Shown here: positions 1 to 10,990 of the stretch, in pieces
Layout of the letters: every line of letters starts with the position of its first letter
How positions within the stretch are numbered: the stretch's first letter is position 1
NCBI GenBank assembly: GCA_964036315.1
Contig: OZ038479.1
Span: 56,001,246 to 56,065,245 of the forward strand
DNA from: Acanthosepion esculentum
Taxonomy: Eukaryota > Mollusca > Cephalopoda > Sepiida > Sepiidae
DNA: 64,000 nucleotides
Direction: 5' to 3'
Translations under genes and position numbers: made by a program
Notes under the pieces: generated by a model
What the model saw: only the letters and a program-made list of their open reading frames with translations
Databases searched by the model: none
Told to the model about the DNA's origin: nothing

Positions 1-1204
1 GTTATAATTATTTGTGGTATAGCAGACGTTAAACCTTTTTACTAGACATGCATGTGTTGATAACACTACAGGCAGGAGCAACTTTTGGGTATTCATGCAA
101 TAAAAAGACTCATAGCATGCCAGCTCTGAATAACAATAGGTTATGTTTTTTTCACTTTGGCAAAAAGCAGATGGAGACTTGAACAGAATACTATGACCAT
201 TTGCCTAAATGGGTAAAGGGAGGTAGCAAATACTTTCTTTACATGAATATGTATAAAGTTTGCTGCGAGAATATATTCTAATGTTGCAGGGTGTTCGTGG
301 AAAAGGAAGTTAGAAGGTGGTTACATTTTGCAGCAGTGTATGTAGACATGTTGAAAGGATTTTATACAGAGAAATACAAACATGAAATATGGCTATTTTA
401 AACAAATGTTCAAATAATAATAACAATAAAATAAATGTAGAGAGAAAGTTATCAAAAGTTACGAACTGATGATGGTTAACTTGGGAGCAAGATAAAACTA
501 ACGACCGCATACTCGCTGTCTTGCTTTTACTGTGAAGGGTTCCCCTGATATACTGAGGGTTAACCAGAAGTGGTCAAAATAGTGAACTATGAAAGGGACA
601 AATAAAACAGTTTCTGTACTGTGGTAACAGAAGATATTTTATTAATCTTATTCTTTTATGACCTTCCAATTATATATGTTTGAGATTATCTAATTTCAGT
701 CTCATTGTATCAGAGTAAATGTTTGATGATATTTTCAGAAGTTTTATGCATTTTGAACATATTTTGTTTGTTTCATGATTGAGTTTTAAAAATTAAATTA
801 TGTTCAAGACAATCTCTAACTTAAGTGTTATCATGCATAAGTGTGTGAATTTCTGATTATGTATATGCAAATATGTTTATTTACTTTTGATCTATCTGCC
901 TTTGAATTGTTTAGTGCTTGACATATTGAATCTTTAGATTATTTTTTCATTGATAATCAAACTAAAATTAAGTACTTTACATAAAAATCAGTGGAGCTAC
1001 ATTTTAAAAATGTTACAACACCGGTGAAAGTTTGAAAATGTCAAATGTATGAAACTTATGAAAATAACATACAAAACAAAAGAGGCTAACATTTAAATCA
1101 ATCAGATGAAAATTATCATACAATGCATCACACAAAATAAAAGAATGCTCCATGGCTGACCTGTAAATAAATATGGCAAATACACTGAAAAAGAATGTTC
1201 CTAA
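1..1204. other. AT-rich DNA without a recognised gene
   Basis: No reading frame over about 66 codons and no family I recognise. Nothing here repeats obviously elsewhere in the window. Confidence 0.6.
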
Positions 1205-1206
1205 TA

Positions 1207-2060
1207 TAGGGAGTTCTAATAACTTGGACCGATTTTAAATGGGAATTAAGTTTAAGTGTCTAATGATTTTTTTCTTTCAGGTTTAACATCTTAAGTCTTT
1301 GGCAATTTCAATCATGGAATGATTAACATGTTAAAGTTACTGAAGCCTATTATGAAAATGGACATTCAAATTTATAAATATACAATTCCGCTAGCAAAAA
1401 ACGTACACCTTTTGTGGATGCAGTGGCATTTCAATAGTCTTCCTTGGATTTTCATCAGCTCAAAATGTGACAATTCTGCTTCATCACTAAAGAGGATTTT
1501 TTGTGAAAAATCTTCATTGGCTTGTCTTTGCTTATGCACCCAATTGATGAATGTACGGCACTCCAAATGGTCAGCAGGTTTCAGTTCTTGTGTCAATTGA
1601 ATTTTGTAAGCATGTAGAGAGAAATCTTTTGTCAAAATCCGATGTAACGTTGTTGTGGAGAGGTTCAATTCCTGCATGCGATGACGAGTAGGTGTCTGGA
1701 TTTTCGGCCGGATTTTCGTGCACTGCAGCAATGTTTTCAGCTGAACAGCGTAAACGAGCATTCAATGGTGTTTTCACATCTGCTACCAACCCAGTTTGTT
1801 TGAATTTACAAACAATTTTTCCAACTGCAATCTTGGTTGGTCGATTATGTTGACCAAAAACAGTTGTGAAATGCATTTCTGTTTGAATGTCCATTTTCGT
1901 AATAAGCTTTGATAACTTTAACACGTTTGATTGCTAATCTTTCCATGGTGGAAATTTCCAAAGACTTAAGTTGTTAAATCTGAAAGAAAAAGAAAAGAAA
2001 TCATTAGAAGCTTAAACTTAATTCACATTTAAAACTGGTCCAAGTTATTGGAACACCCTA
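1207..2060 (-). mobile_element. Tc1/mariner-type derivative with both termini made from the 5' end
   Basis: The two ends are inverted copies of each other over roughly 170 bp (about 1207-1375 and 1893-2060). They begin TAGGGAGTTC on the left and, in reverse complement, TAGGGTGTTC on the right. TA dinucleotides flank both ends (1205-1206, 2061-2062), as expected for a TA target duplication. The inverted repeats run past the terminus into the transposase start: both arms hold a start-codon region and the beginning of the coding sequence. The element therefore looks like a deletion derivative whose 3' end was replaced by an inverted copy of its 5' end. The copy at 46346-46825 shares the same internal junction, so the rearranged form probably transposed as such. 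Confidence 0.8.
1372..1946 (-). pseudogene. Mariner-type transposase, 5' portion, frameshifted
   Basis: Reading on the minus strand from an ATG at 1946-1944, two overlapping frames (1924-1571 and 1761-1372) together give the N-terminal helix-turn-helix region and the start of the DDE catalytic domain. Recognisable stretches are HNRPTKIAVGKIVCKFKQTG, LHAYKIQLTQELKPADH and ILFSDEA, the last carrying the first catalytic aspartate. The family resembles the DUF4817-plus-DDE_3 type of Tc1/mariner transposase common in arthropods and molluscs. The frame breaks near 1690-1760, and the protein ends abruptly at 1372 where the inverted 5' copy begins. The second and third catalytic residues are absent, so the product cannot be an active transposase. 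Family identification is from recall of motifs, not a search. Confidence 0.78.
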
Positions 2061-2349
2061 TAGTTTAATTATGAAAAATAAAACAAAATTCATATTTATC
2101 TAATTCTGGAATATATAACTTTATTCCATTCATGTACAACAGATATACTACAAGTTTTTTGTTATACAGTCCTGTTTTTATCCATATGTATAAATTACTA
2201 ATTTAAATTATTTCTGTTAATCCATTACATTTGTAAATCCTGACCTACACAGTTCACAAGAATATTGCATTTGTTGACAGTGTTTCCACATTGTGCGACA
2301 AACATGAATTTAGCAAAAGTATTCCGACACGTGTCCCTAAAATATGATT
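2061..2349. other. AT-rich spacer
   Basis: No gene seen. It separates the mariner derivative from the decayed end of ZNF array 1. Confidence 0.5.
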
Positions 2350-2681
2350 TCCTCCTTTCTGTGATGGCATAGAGCTCACCAAATGTGTTTTCTGTGAAAA
2401 TGCAAATCTACAGACTTCTCAAAATTATGCTTCCTCACCAGTGTTTGCATATCTTGTATGATACATGACAACAGTGAAAGTGCACACACCAAAACTTGAC
2501 AATAATATGGTCCTTCTCCAGTATGTGTTTACACCTGGCTCAACAATGTTGACATCAATGAAAATGCAAATCTGCAAATTTCAGAAAAACAGCGTTTCTC
2601 ATGAGTGGACATTGGCAGATGATGCAATAAATTTGACTTTTCTATAAACAGGGATATAGAAAATTTTCATGGACAGTTTTT
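2350..2681 (-). pseudogene. Decayed C2H2 fingers 3' of array 1
   Basis: Downstream of the stop that closes array 1 the minus strand still shows finger fragments, such as THEKRCFSEICRFAFSL and THTGEGPYYCQV, in shifting frames with stops. The 84-bp finger spacing is only partly kept. This looks like older fingers lying beyond the present stop codon that have lost constraint. They may be transcribed as 3' untranslated sequence if array 1 is expressed. Confidence 0.65.
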
Positions 2682-3383
2682 CTATCCAGTGTGTGTTCGC
2701 ATATGGCGTTCCAAATGCGACTTTCGTGAAAATGCAGAGTCACATAGCTCACAAGAATAGGGTTTCTCTCCAGTGTGTGTTCGTATATGGCGCTCCAAAT
2801 GTGACTTCCGTGAAAATGCAGATCCACAGACCTCACAAGAAAATGCTCTTTCTCCAGTGTGTGTTCGCATATGGTGTTCCAAATGAAGCTTCAGTGAAAA
2901 TACGGATCCACAAACTTTGCAATAATATGGTTGCTCTCTAGCATGTATTCGCATATGGCATTTCAAAGATGATGTCTGTGTAAATGAAGATCCACAAACT
3001 TCACAAGAATATGGTTTTTCTCCAGTATGTGTTCGTATATGCTGCTCCAAATGTGACTTCCGTGAAAACGCAGATTCACAAATGTCACAAGAATAGGGTT
3101 TCTCTCCAGTGTGTGTTTGCATATGACGCTGCAAAGGTGCCTTCAGAGAAAAGGCATATCCACAAATGTCACAAATATATGGTTTCTCTCCAGTATGTGT
3201 TCGAATATGGCATACCAAATTTGACTTCTGAGAAAATGCAGCGTCACAAAATTCACAAGAATATGGTTTCTCTCCAGTGTGTGTTCGCAGATGGCATACC
3301 CAGTTTGACTTCTGAGAAAACACAAATCCGCAAATATCACAAGAATATGGTTTCTTTCCACTCTGCGTTTCCATATGGGACAC
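2682..3383 (-). CDS. C2H2 zinc-finger array 1 (eight fingers), partial gene or pseudogene
   Basis: The 233-codon frame holds eight classical C2H2 fingers with first cysteines at residues 15, 43, 71, 99, 127, 155, 183 and 211, a strict 28-residue spacing. TGEKP-type linkers join them, except finger 5 to 6 (AREQP) and 6 to 7 (TGERA). All eight keep both Cys and both His. Such arrays bind DNA in the nucleus. Recognition helices are repetitive (RKSHLE in fingers 4, 7 and 8; QKSN in 1 and 2), so the fingers arose by internal duplication. The frame opens at GTG, not ATG, just after an in-frame stop, so a true start must lie in an upstream exon. The apparent upstream exon (3384-3661) is broken. A splice acceptor-like TTTTAG lies immediately upstream. 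The frame ends with THTG followed by TAG. No effector domain (KRAB, BTB, ZAD) is visible. Confidence 0.75.
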   Translation of the reverse strand: MSHMETQSGKKPYSCDICGFVFSQKSNWVCHLRTHTGEKPYSCEFCDAAFSQKSNLVCHIRTHTGEKPYICDICGYAFSLKAPLQRHMQTHTGEKPYSCDICESAFSRKSHLEQHIRTHTGEKPYSCEVCGSSFTQTSSLKCHMRIHAREQPYYCKVCGSVFSLKLHLEHHMRTHTGERAFSCEVCGSAFSRKSHLERHIRTHTGEKPYSCELCDSAFSRKSHLERHMRTHTG

Positions 3384-3661
3384 TAAAATCTAAAATATTA
3401 CAAAGATTTGCAAACTTTACAAGAATATGGCGTCTAACTTTTAGTCATATATGCCACCGTGATTTTCTAGAAAAGACAAATCACACAAAATAAGTATTTT
3501 GGTTATGATGTTTTCAAAAATCTAGATACACAAATTTTACACGAAAAACACAGTATGTATTTCTCCAGTTTGGTAGAAAGTCAAGAATTAATTTTCTTTC
3601 ATTTAAATTTTCAGTAAGAAGATTTTTATGTATATTGTGATTTTCTGTTCAGCCAAAACAT
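3384..3661 (-). pseudogene. Broken 5' coding exon of ZNF array 1
   Basis: On the minus strand a splice acceptor (TTCTTCACAG, exon from 3661) precedes ATGTTTTGGCTGAACAG. An ATG at 3602-3600 begins MKEN and stops at the fifth codon. Further down, a degenerate finger (YSCKVCKSL, then TAA and TAG) adjoins array 1. The same acceptor-plus-ATG module occurs at 27684, 47913, 48274, 53461 and 54455. It is therefore the standard beginning of the ZNF coding exon in this locus, here disabled. If array 1 is still expressed it must use another start. Confidence 0.7.
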
Positions 3662-4484
3662 CTGTGAAGAAAAAAAAGAAAAAAAACATTAAGAGAGGCA
3701 GTGAATAACATGAAATCCTTTTATATTTTCACAGATACATTTAGTGATATATTAATGCAAGTTGGGCTCAGCACTGAAACAATTATACAATAGTCAGGAA
3801 AGATCAATAAGTGTATACAAAGTAATATCCTATGGGAATGAAATTAATAATACACAATATACAATGGTGTAATTCTGAAAGATTTTCCTATTTTTTTTAA
3901 AGTAATATTCTTTCCACTTATAGACAAACTCTTGATAAAATACATGCATAAAACACTATGGAAATTGTAAGTTGAATAAAAATAGTAAAAAGAACATTCA
4001 TTTCAGAATCAATCTTAAAAAGAGGTAAAATATTATGACATCATAGAAACAGCATAGTTAGGAAGTGAAGCTTTGCTTTTTAAAGAAGAGAGAACAAGGA
4101 AGCAATTTAAAATGCGAATGAATACTGTTTCAGATATTTGCTTTAAATAAAAATGTATGGATTAATTAAATAGATTTAAAAAAAAATATTCTTATCAATT
4201 CTTTAAAATATAACAAAAAAATACATTCTCTACAATAGAGTACGTCCTCACATCAACATGTTCAAAGTTTAAACAGTAGGTCTCTTACAACCTTGTCCCT
4301 ACATTCAAAATATTGTGACATAAATATAGAAGGCCAAATCCAAGAAACTTATTTTATTTGAAGAAATCAAAAATCCTACTAATATTTAAACTTTTTGAAA
4401 CTTTGAATAAACAATTTTGAATTTCTTACACTATCAAAAGGAATAATAAAAAAATAAGGGGGAAGAAAAAAATTAAAATATAGT
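3662..4484. other. AT-rich region upstream of ZNF array 1
   Basis: The minus-strand pyrimidine tract before the acceptor occupies roughly 3668-3690. Beyond it I see no gene and no clear promoter. Confidence 0.5.
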
Positions 4485-4680
4485 TTCTGTCTATATTTCT
4501 GAGATGAGGTATTATGTACGCTATTTACATTATTTGGACTAGTGTCCCCATCTTTGTTGCCATATTTATCAATGTTTCGGCCTTCAGGTGGTTGGAATGT
4601 CGAACCGAACCCCTTATTTCGCTTGCTGGGGTAGACTGTTCTAGTTCCACGTGCCATGTCTAATGGATGTCAGTTATCAG
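4485..4680 (-). repeat. Penelope-like element end fragment
   Basis: The minus-strand sequence matches the termini of the element at 12881-13840: an ATATGGCAA(C/T)AAAGATG block, then GTAAATAG and the terminal CTCATCTCAGAAATATAGAC. It also resembles 10850-10990. A 92-codon frame covering it (4657-4379) is only a translation of the repeat. Confidence 0.55.
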
Positions 4681-4847
4681 TTATCTCCTGTTAATTCACC
4701 TCTCCAGGTTCTCTACTGCCTTAACCAGGTATTGAATTCACAACTCTTTGGGTCCTGTCACTGGATCTAACCAACGCCTTTATCCACTGTTTTTTCAATT
4801 CCTAACAGAACAGGAAAAAAAGACGATACACCCCCCCCTCAATACCT

Positions 4848-5298
4848 AATACTTGTCATGGTTGTGGAAGTAATGATTTTTAAAGACGATTGTTTTTTCA
4901 AGAACAAAAATGTTATGAATGTGGGAGATTAGGACACAAAAGTACATGTTGCAGATTTAAAAAAACAAAACATGTGAATGTGGTAAATACATGGAGTAAC
5001 AATAAGAAAAAGGAAATTAACAAGACATCTCAGAAGAGGAAATTTGTTTTTGTGCAAATTAAATGATGTAGAAATAAAATTGCAACTAGATACAGGATCT
5101 GATATCACTGTCAGAGATGAACAGACAGGGAGGAAAATGGGTGAACCCAGTTTATTGATAAAGTTGCATATGGAGTCTCAGGAAAGAGATGGAACTTTTG
5201 GGGTGAATTCAGCTGTAAGGTTTCTTCTGTTGGAAAAACTAAAAAAAGCAGTGGCGTTTGTATTAAAGAATACTGCTAACTTTTTGGGAACAGACTGA
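4848..5298 (+). pseudogene. Gypsy-1 gag zinc knuckles and aspartic protease
   Basis: Two CCHC-like knuckles are visible: CHGCG near 4854, broken by a stop, and CYECGRLGHKSTCC near 4912. The protease active-site motif LQLDTGSDITV follows near 5080, within an 84-codon frame (5044-5298) that stops at FLGTD. In Gypsy elements Gag packages the RNA and the protease matures Gag-Pol. Here the reading frame shifts between knuckle and protease, and the protease flap region looks degraded. The order and spacing are normal for the family. Confidence 0.75.
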
Positions 5299-6835
5299 AT
5301 TGCATTGTTTGATCTTTGGAACCTTCCAATTAACTCTTTTTGCAACAAGATAAATGTTGTCACACTCAGTACTAACACAGCAACTGAAAAATGGACTGAA
5401 AAAGAGTTTTCCAGAAGTTTTCTAAGGTCTAAGGACATGCACAAAAGCAAAGTTTGAGTTAAAAGAGAATGTAACACCAACATTTAAGCCAAAAAGGAGT
5501 GTATTTTTGCAGCCTTAAATCCAATTAATAATGAATTGGACAGACTAGAAAAATTAGGTGTGATCTCAAAAATAGACTATTCCAAATGGGCATCACCAAC
5601 AGTCTATGTTAAAAAAGAAATAATAAAATCTGCCTATGTGCTGATTTTTCAACGGGGTTAAATAAAAGTTTAACACAACAACCCATTACCAAGTATGGAG
5701 GTAATTCTTTTTATAAATTGGACCCGTCAGACATTTATCTACAAGTACTAGTAGACAAAGAGGGCTCAAAACTATTAACAATTAACACTCTTTTTGCAAC
5801 AAGATAAATGTTGTCACACTCAGTACTAACACAGCAACTGAAAAATGGACTGAAAAAAAGTTTTCCAGAAGTTTTCTAAGGTCTAAGGACATGCACAAAA
5901 GCAAAGTTTGAGTTAAAAGAGAATGTAACACCAACATTTAAGCCAAAAAGGAGTGTATTTTTGCAGCCTTAAATCCAATTAATAATGAATTGGACAGACT
6001 AGAAAAATTAGGTGTGATCTCAAAAATAGACTATTCCAAATGGGCATCACCAACAGTCTATGTTAAAAAAGAAATAATAAAATCTGCCTATGTGCTGATT
6101 TTTCAACGGGGTTAAATAAAAGTTTAACACAACAACCCATTACCAAGTATGGCGGTAATTCTTTTTATAAATTGGACCCGTCAGACATTTATCTACAAGT
6201 ACTAGTAGACAAAGAGGGCTCAAAACTATTAACAATTAACACTCGGAGAGTTATACAAATTCAACAGACTTCCTTTCGGCATAAAGGTAGCACCAAGCAT
6301 ATGCCAACAGATAATGGATATAATGCTTGCAGGTTTGGATTGTGCTCAAACGTATTTGGATGATGTACTTATTAAGAGAAAGACCCAAAAGTAGCATACG
6401 GAAGTTGTAAAAAAAAAAAACAGTCTTTGAGAGAATCAAAGTATATGCTTTTAAGATTAGTGAAGGAAAATGTGAATTAATTATATCCAGACTTAAATAT
6501 TTAGGACAAATTACTGATGAAAACGATAGACAACTGGATTCTTCAAGGGCGACCATGATAAAGGACATGCCCACTCCAACAAATGTAACAAAGTTACAAG
6601 CATTTTTAGGGTTTGCAAATTACTATCATATATCTCAAACATGCATGAATTAAGAGCACCCTAGAATAACCTGCTTAAGAAAGATGTGAAATAGGATTGA
6701 ACAGATAATTGTCAAAGTGCTTTTGAAGAGATCTAGACAGTCTTAATATTGGATTTGTAAGTAGCTCATTTTGACCCTAAATTAAAGATTGCAGTTGCAT
6801 CAAATGCAAGTGATTCAGGTAATGGAGCAGGAACA
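5299..6835 (+). pseudogene. Gypsy-1 reverse transcriptase and RNase H start, duplicated and frameshifted
   Basis: The finger and palm region reads LEKLGVISK and YSKWASPTVYVKK (twice because of the duplication), then KLDPSDIYLQVLVDKEGSK. The catalytic box appears as TYLDDVLIK near 6349-6378, out of frame with the sequence before it. The connection region KYLGQITDEND and ATMIKDMPTPTNVTKLQAFL follow, then the first RNase H strand (KIAVASNASDSG), after which the element is deleted. A reverse transcriptase of this type copies the genomic RNA in the cytoplasmic particle. The many stops and shifts exclude activity. Confidence 0.75.
5334..6241 (+). repeat. 454-bp near-identical tandem duplication inside Gypsy-1 RT
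   Basis: 5334-5787 and 5788-6241 are direct repeats starting CTCTTTTTGCAACAAG. By eye they differ at only a few sites, for example AAAAAGAGTT against AAAAAAAGTT and TATGGAGG against TATGGCGG. The unit is not a multiple of three, so it shifts the frame. ATTAAC occurs at both edges and may have guided the event. Confidence 0.92.
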
Positions 6836-7440
6836 ACTATCATTTCAGATAACGGGACTCAATTCATATCTAGTGAATTTAAGGTGTTTTGCAAATCCTT
6901 AGCAAGAGAGCATATTACACCCCCCCCCATCACCCAAGATCAAACGGACAAGCAGAATGGTTTGTAGATATGTTTAGAAAGGTTGGAGGGAAAGGAGTCA
7001 GATGAAATAATGCTACAACAACTTTTGAGCGTTTACAGAATAACACCGAACCCAAACACCATGTCTGGAATGTCGCCTGCAGAGTTGATGCTCACCAGGA
7101 AGATCAAGTCCATATTTAACAAATTATTACCAAAATGGAAGATGAGAACATCAAGGAATCAAAATAATATAAATAAATAATTTAAACCTGGGGATAAAGT
7201 ATTTTTTAAAATGTACCAATGTGGAAAAGATTTCTGGGAAGATTGCGTTGGAAGAAAACAGATTGGCAAAATGACATACATGGTACATGGACAAAAGTGA
7301 GAACATAAGCGACACCATAATCAGATAAAGAAAAAAGAAAAAGAAAAAAGAAAAAGAAAAAAAGATTCATTGATTTCGTAACTCCACGAAAAGAGGTATA
7401 GACAGAAATATTGCACGACATGTTTGACGTACCCATACCA
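6836..7440 (+). pseudogene. Gypsy-1 integrase, C-terminal half
   Basis: The segment begins at the second catalytic aspartate (ISDNGTQFISSEF near 6848). The glutamate block follows, disrupted around a C-run (6920). A frame at 6983-7180 then has the conserved integrase tail SGMSPAELMLTRKIKS, and a final piece reads GKDFWE and KMTYMVHG. The N-terminal zinc-binding domain and first catalytic aspartate are missing through the deletion at 6836. Integrase would insert the cDNA into the chromosome; this copy cannot. Confidence 0.75.
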
Positions 7441-7559
7441 CCAGAAATTAATGATAGTATTTTTAATTTCTAAATGAACCAGTTTATTTAACTATAAAGT
7501 AATTCATAAAAAATTAAATACTTTCAAAATCTAGTCTTTATTGATTTCTTTTAAGTACT

Positions 7560-7909
7560 TTAACAAAGATATGTCCAAAGTCTGCACTGTTTCCGTCCCT
7601 AAAATTGAATCTAAAACGAAAAATTAATTATTGCAGTATATCTGTCAGAGAATTTGATACACTGCCAGGAGAAACAACTCAAGCACGTGACATTATTTCA
7701 GAATTGTACTTCCATAATTTCACTGCGAACGTTTTTAATACATTTTTTGTATATTAAAAAAATATTGTAAAAATACACAGTTCCGCAGATTGTAATAAGC
7801 TTTCAAATTTAAGATCTGTAAAAAGTAGATCTTTTAATAAGAGCATTTATCTGACACACATGGCTTCAAATTTAATTTTAAAATATTAAACAACTTTATC
7901 ACATTTTAC

Positions 7910-7915
<6 letters not shown>
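7560..7915 (+). repeat. Dispersed repeat shared with 45985-46345
   Basis: Both copies run from CCAAAG(T/C)CTGCACTGTTTC through GCAGATTGTAATAAGCTTT to ACACATGGCTTCAAATTT. It appears to be part of the same long unclassified repeat as the following region. Confidence 0.75.
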
Positions 7916-7947
<32 letters not shown>

Positions 7948-10019
7948 GTAAAATTTAATTTTTCATCAAAAAAATATTTTGGCTTCAGACAAAAATGTTT
8001 TTAATATGTATTATTCAGAAAAGCCATTAAAAGCTTTTTTTTTTAAAAAATAAACAGCGTCTTAGTTTTATAGGGCTTTGTATTTTACAATTTAGGCTGG
8101 GTAGAACAGTTTACAAAAAAAAAAAAAAAAAAAAAATTGATTATATTCTTCAAAGCCTGCCCTTTTAATAAAAACAAATACAGAGACTTACAGTTTGGGA
8201 TTTATGTTTTCATAAAATTAAGTAAGGGGGGGGGGGCAGACGCAAAAAAAATATTTTTTACCATGAATTTCTAAAAAAGAAACATTTCTAAAAATAATTT
8301 ATTATTTAATAAGTTCTGAAAGTTTCATTAAAATCTGACAATTATTTGATTTTTGCAAAGAATTTCAAATTAATGTGTTTTTCAATTAAAAAAAAAAAAA
8401 AAATGTTAAATATTACGTGACCGCTTACCTAAAAACAAAAAAATTTTCAACCAAAATTTCAAACGTGCTAGAAAAGAATAAACATTTAAAAATCCAAAAA
8501 TACATTGTTCTTTCCTTAATAGCAAACATTTTCACGATAAAACTTTGTTCTTTAGGGCCTTTTTTTTAATTTTTTTTTTTTTATGCTGTTTTTGGGGCAA
8601 ATTATTGAACATGCCTATAAGTAAACTTTAAATTTTCTAATTTTCCTAAAATAACTTTTCAAAAAAAGTATAATTGAATCTTACAAGATTTTTAAACGAA
8701 AAATTTCACTTTTGTTTATAAAGTTGTCAAAAATGGCTGACATGATCGATTTTACGTAAATTTTGCTGACTCAAAAATAAAAACAAGAGTTTTACCTAAA
8801 ATTTCGGACGTGCTAGGAAGAATTCAAAAATAATCAAAAAAGTGAAAAAATACTTTGGTCTTTCCTAACAGAATTTAATTAAACATTTTTAGACGATAAA
8901 AAAAATTGTTTAATCAAGTTTGGGGCCATTTTTCATCAGGGTATGCTCTTTTTTAGCGAAGTATTAGTCACTAGTGTAAAATAATTTATTATTTTCCTTT
9001 CAATTACAAAAATTCAATGAGTGTGAATTAATTTATCTTTGATGGAGATGTTTCAGTTTACTTGCCTCTGGCGCCTTTTAAACGCCTTCATATTCTTTCT
9101 CCCTTTCTTTTTTGTCACCGAGACGAGAAAATACTACGAACTCGTTCGAATCAAGGAAACTAACCACCGTTCGCAATAATTGCTAAAAATATTAATGACG
9201 ACTAAAAAAAACATTTTCTTCTTAAAAGACACTTTTAGCTTGTAAAAAAAAAAAAAAAATTAATAATAAAATAGCGAGATTTCTGGGATTTAGCATTTTT
9301 TTGACTTTCATGAATTAAGATAAAAAAAAAAAAGAAGGGATATCTGGGCAGCTCAGTTTAGAAAATTCCAGGAATTTTCAAGGAGCTTTTGGTTTATTGC
9401 TATTTTTTTTTTTTTTCAAGACCTGGAAAATACCCTGCTGTTTTTCCAGTGCTTTTCAAAATTTCCAGTACATGTATGAACTCTGTTCGAAGGTTTAGAA
9501 AAAACAATTTTACATAAAAAAATCCTTTGGCCTTTCCTCTTAAAAATAATACAAAGATATTGACGATAAAATTTGGTTTTTATGAAGTTTTGGGTATTTT
9601 TTCATCATGTATCCTACTTTTTGCGATTTTTTTGTCGGTAACTCGTAGTAAAATTTTTTCTTTTTTTCGGATCCGTAAAAAACTTTGTCAAAAATCCGAT
9701 TTATTACGAGGTCGATTATTTTGGGGATTTTTTTTTTCTTTCCCAAGTTACTAATCCTATCGTTAAATAAATTTAAAAGCCCAAAACAAAATCCAATGTC
9801 ATTTCCTTTTTTTAGCACATTTCAAAATAATTCTTAAAATATCTAACAAGGTGATATATCATATCTGAATTTTTTTTTTAGGCTAGCAGTAAAAAATAAG
9901 ATACAATAAAATAAAAAAAAATATAAGGAGACAAGCTGGCAAATAACGGTTAAAAGATAAAAATTATACTTATTCTTCCACTTACCTTTCGCACTCGTGA
10001 AAGTCAATAAAAAAAAACA
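7916..10019. repeat. AT-rich mosaic of long unclassified repeat
   Basis: 7990-8950 aligns by eye, same orientation, with 45170-45800 (CATTAAAAGCTTTT, ATGAAATTAAG or ATAAAATTAAG, AACGTGCTAGAAA). A sub-block around TGCTAGAAAG, TCTTTCCT and GACGATAAAA recurs near 8450-8570, 8800-8940 and 9500-9610. Homopolymer runs are frequent. No coding domain was seen; 75- to 92-codon frames at 9527-9818 are low-complexity. Confidence 0.6.
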
Positions 10020-10335
10020 CGCACACACACAAAAAAACCTGGATGATTTCTTTGTTTTCTAAAAAGATTCCGTTGGGATTTCTCTGTTAATCTAGACAAT
10101 GTTTGTTCAGTTTAGATAATAATGTCGAAACTTAAGCGATTGAGAAAAAAGAAAAATTAGGAAATAATAATAAAAAAAGCACTAGAATAATTGAAATTAT
10201 TTTTGAGAAATTACGTCGCCGTTGGATAATTGAGGTCGAACGAAATTAAGCGGTGTCAAACAAAATTTGGTTCCTTGCGTTTAAAATCCTTAGTTTTCTT
10301 GACATTTAGAAGAAAACTAATTCAAAAATTGATGC
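10020..10335 (-). repeat. Repeat R, inverted copy
   Basis: The reverse complement matches 62555-62940, 42060-42425 and 23390-24050: AAGGATTTTAAACGCAAGG followed by AACCAAAT, then ACATTATTATCTAAACTGAA and AACAGAGAAATCCCAAC. This is the only one of the four copies in this orientation. Confidence 0.75.
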
Positions 10336-10439
10336 ATTTAAAAACGTTTCTTCATAGTCATTAAGACTTTTATCAGACAAGATTTTGCAGAGTAATTAAT
10401 TTTCAGGCATAAATACACAGATTAGGTACTGCCGAGGTA

Positions 10440-10660
10440 CCTACAAAATCTTAAGAATTGAATAAAGGTACCTCCCCATCTTGATAAAATAAGTGATACA
10501 TCAACATCAGATTAAAAATGCATTTTAAAAATGAAAAAAAGCTTTCTTGAAGCTTTTATTTTAGTTTTAATTCAAAGATGATAGGTTAACTTTAATATTT
10601 CCAATAATCAAAATATTCTGCTGTATTTCAAACTGAATTTAATTTAAATTGATTGGGATA
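10440..10660 (+). repeat. Repeat segment matching 44240-44480
   Basis: Shared landmarks are GGTACCTCC, TTCTTGAAG, TTATTTCCA-like (here ATATTTCCA) and AAAATATTCTG. It belongs with the long unclassified repeat. Confidence 0.55.
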
Positions 10661-10849
10661 ATTAATTTTTTAAATTGCTGAAATCGGTTATATTGATAAA
10701 TCTGTCAACCCAAAATAATTCTGTTTATCAAAATATATTTCTAAAATAAAATATATTTTTTGTAACTTTATTTTGGGAAGATTAACTGATTTAAAGTTTA
10801 ATTAATTTGAATTAAAGCACCACTGAAAACTAAAAGCATTTATTTTTAA

Positions 10850-10990
10850 CATGGGGAAGGGTTATTTAAACTATTTACATTGTTCAGACTTTTGTCCTCA
10901 TCTTTATTGTTATATTCACAACGAACAATGTAAACAGTGTAAATAGTTAGAATAACTCATCTCAGTAATATAGACAGATGACGGAGGAGG
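10850..10990. repeat. Back-to-back Penelope-like end fragments
   Basis: AAACTATTTACATTGTTC and its near inverse GAACAATGTAAACAG sit about 55 bp apart, followed by CTCATCTCAGTAATATAG. Both match the ends of the 12881-13840 element, in opposite directions. Confidence 0.55.

Larger units (their letters stand above)
4840..7470 (+). mobile_element. Gypsy-type LTR retrotransposon relic 1
   Basis: Collinear gag zinc knuckles, protease, reverse transcriptase, RNase H start and integrase on the plus strand, all broken by frameshifts, stops and deletions. No LTR was found at either end. The interior is about 2.6 kb against roughly 4-5 kb for a complete Gypsy interior. A large deletion joins the RNase H start to mid-integrase near 6836, and a 454-bp segment of RT is duplicated in tandem. 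Confidence 0.85.

Noticed and set aside
2669..3493. Long plus-strand frames over ZNF array 1 with repeats such as LQCVFAYG
   Set aside because: They are antisense translations of the finger repeats (84-bp periodicity), with no independent motif.
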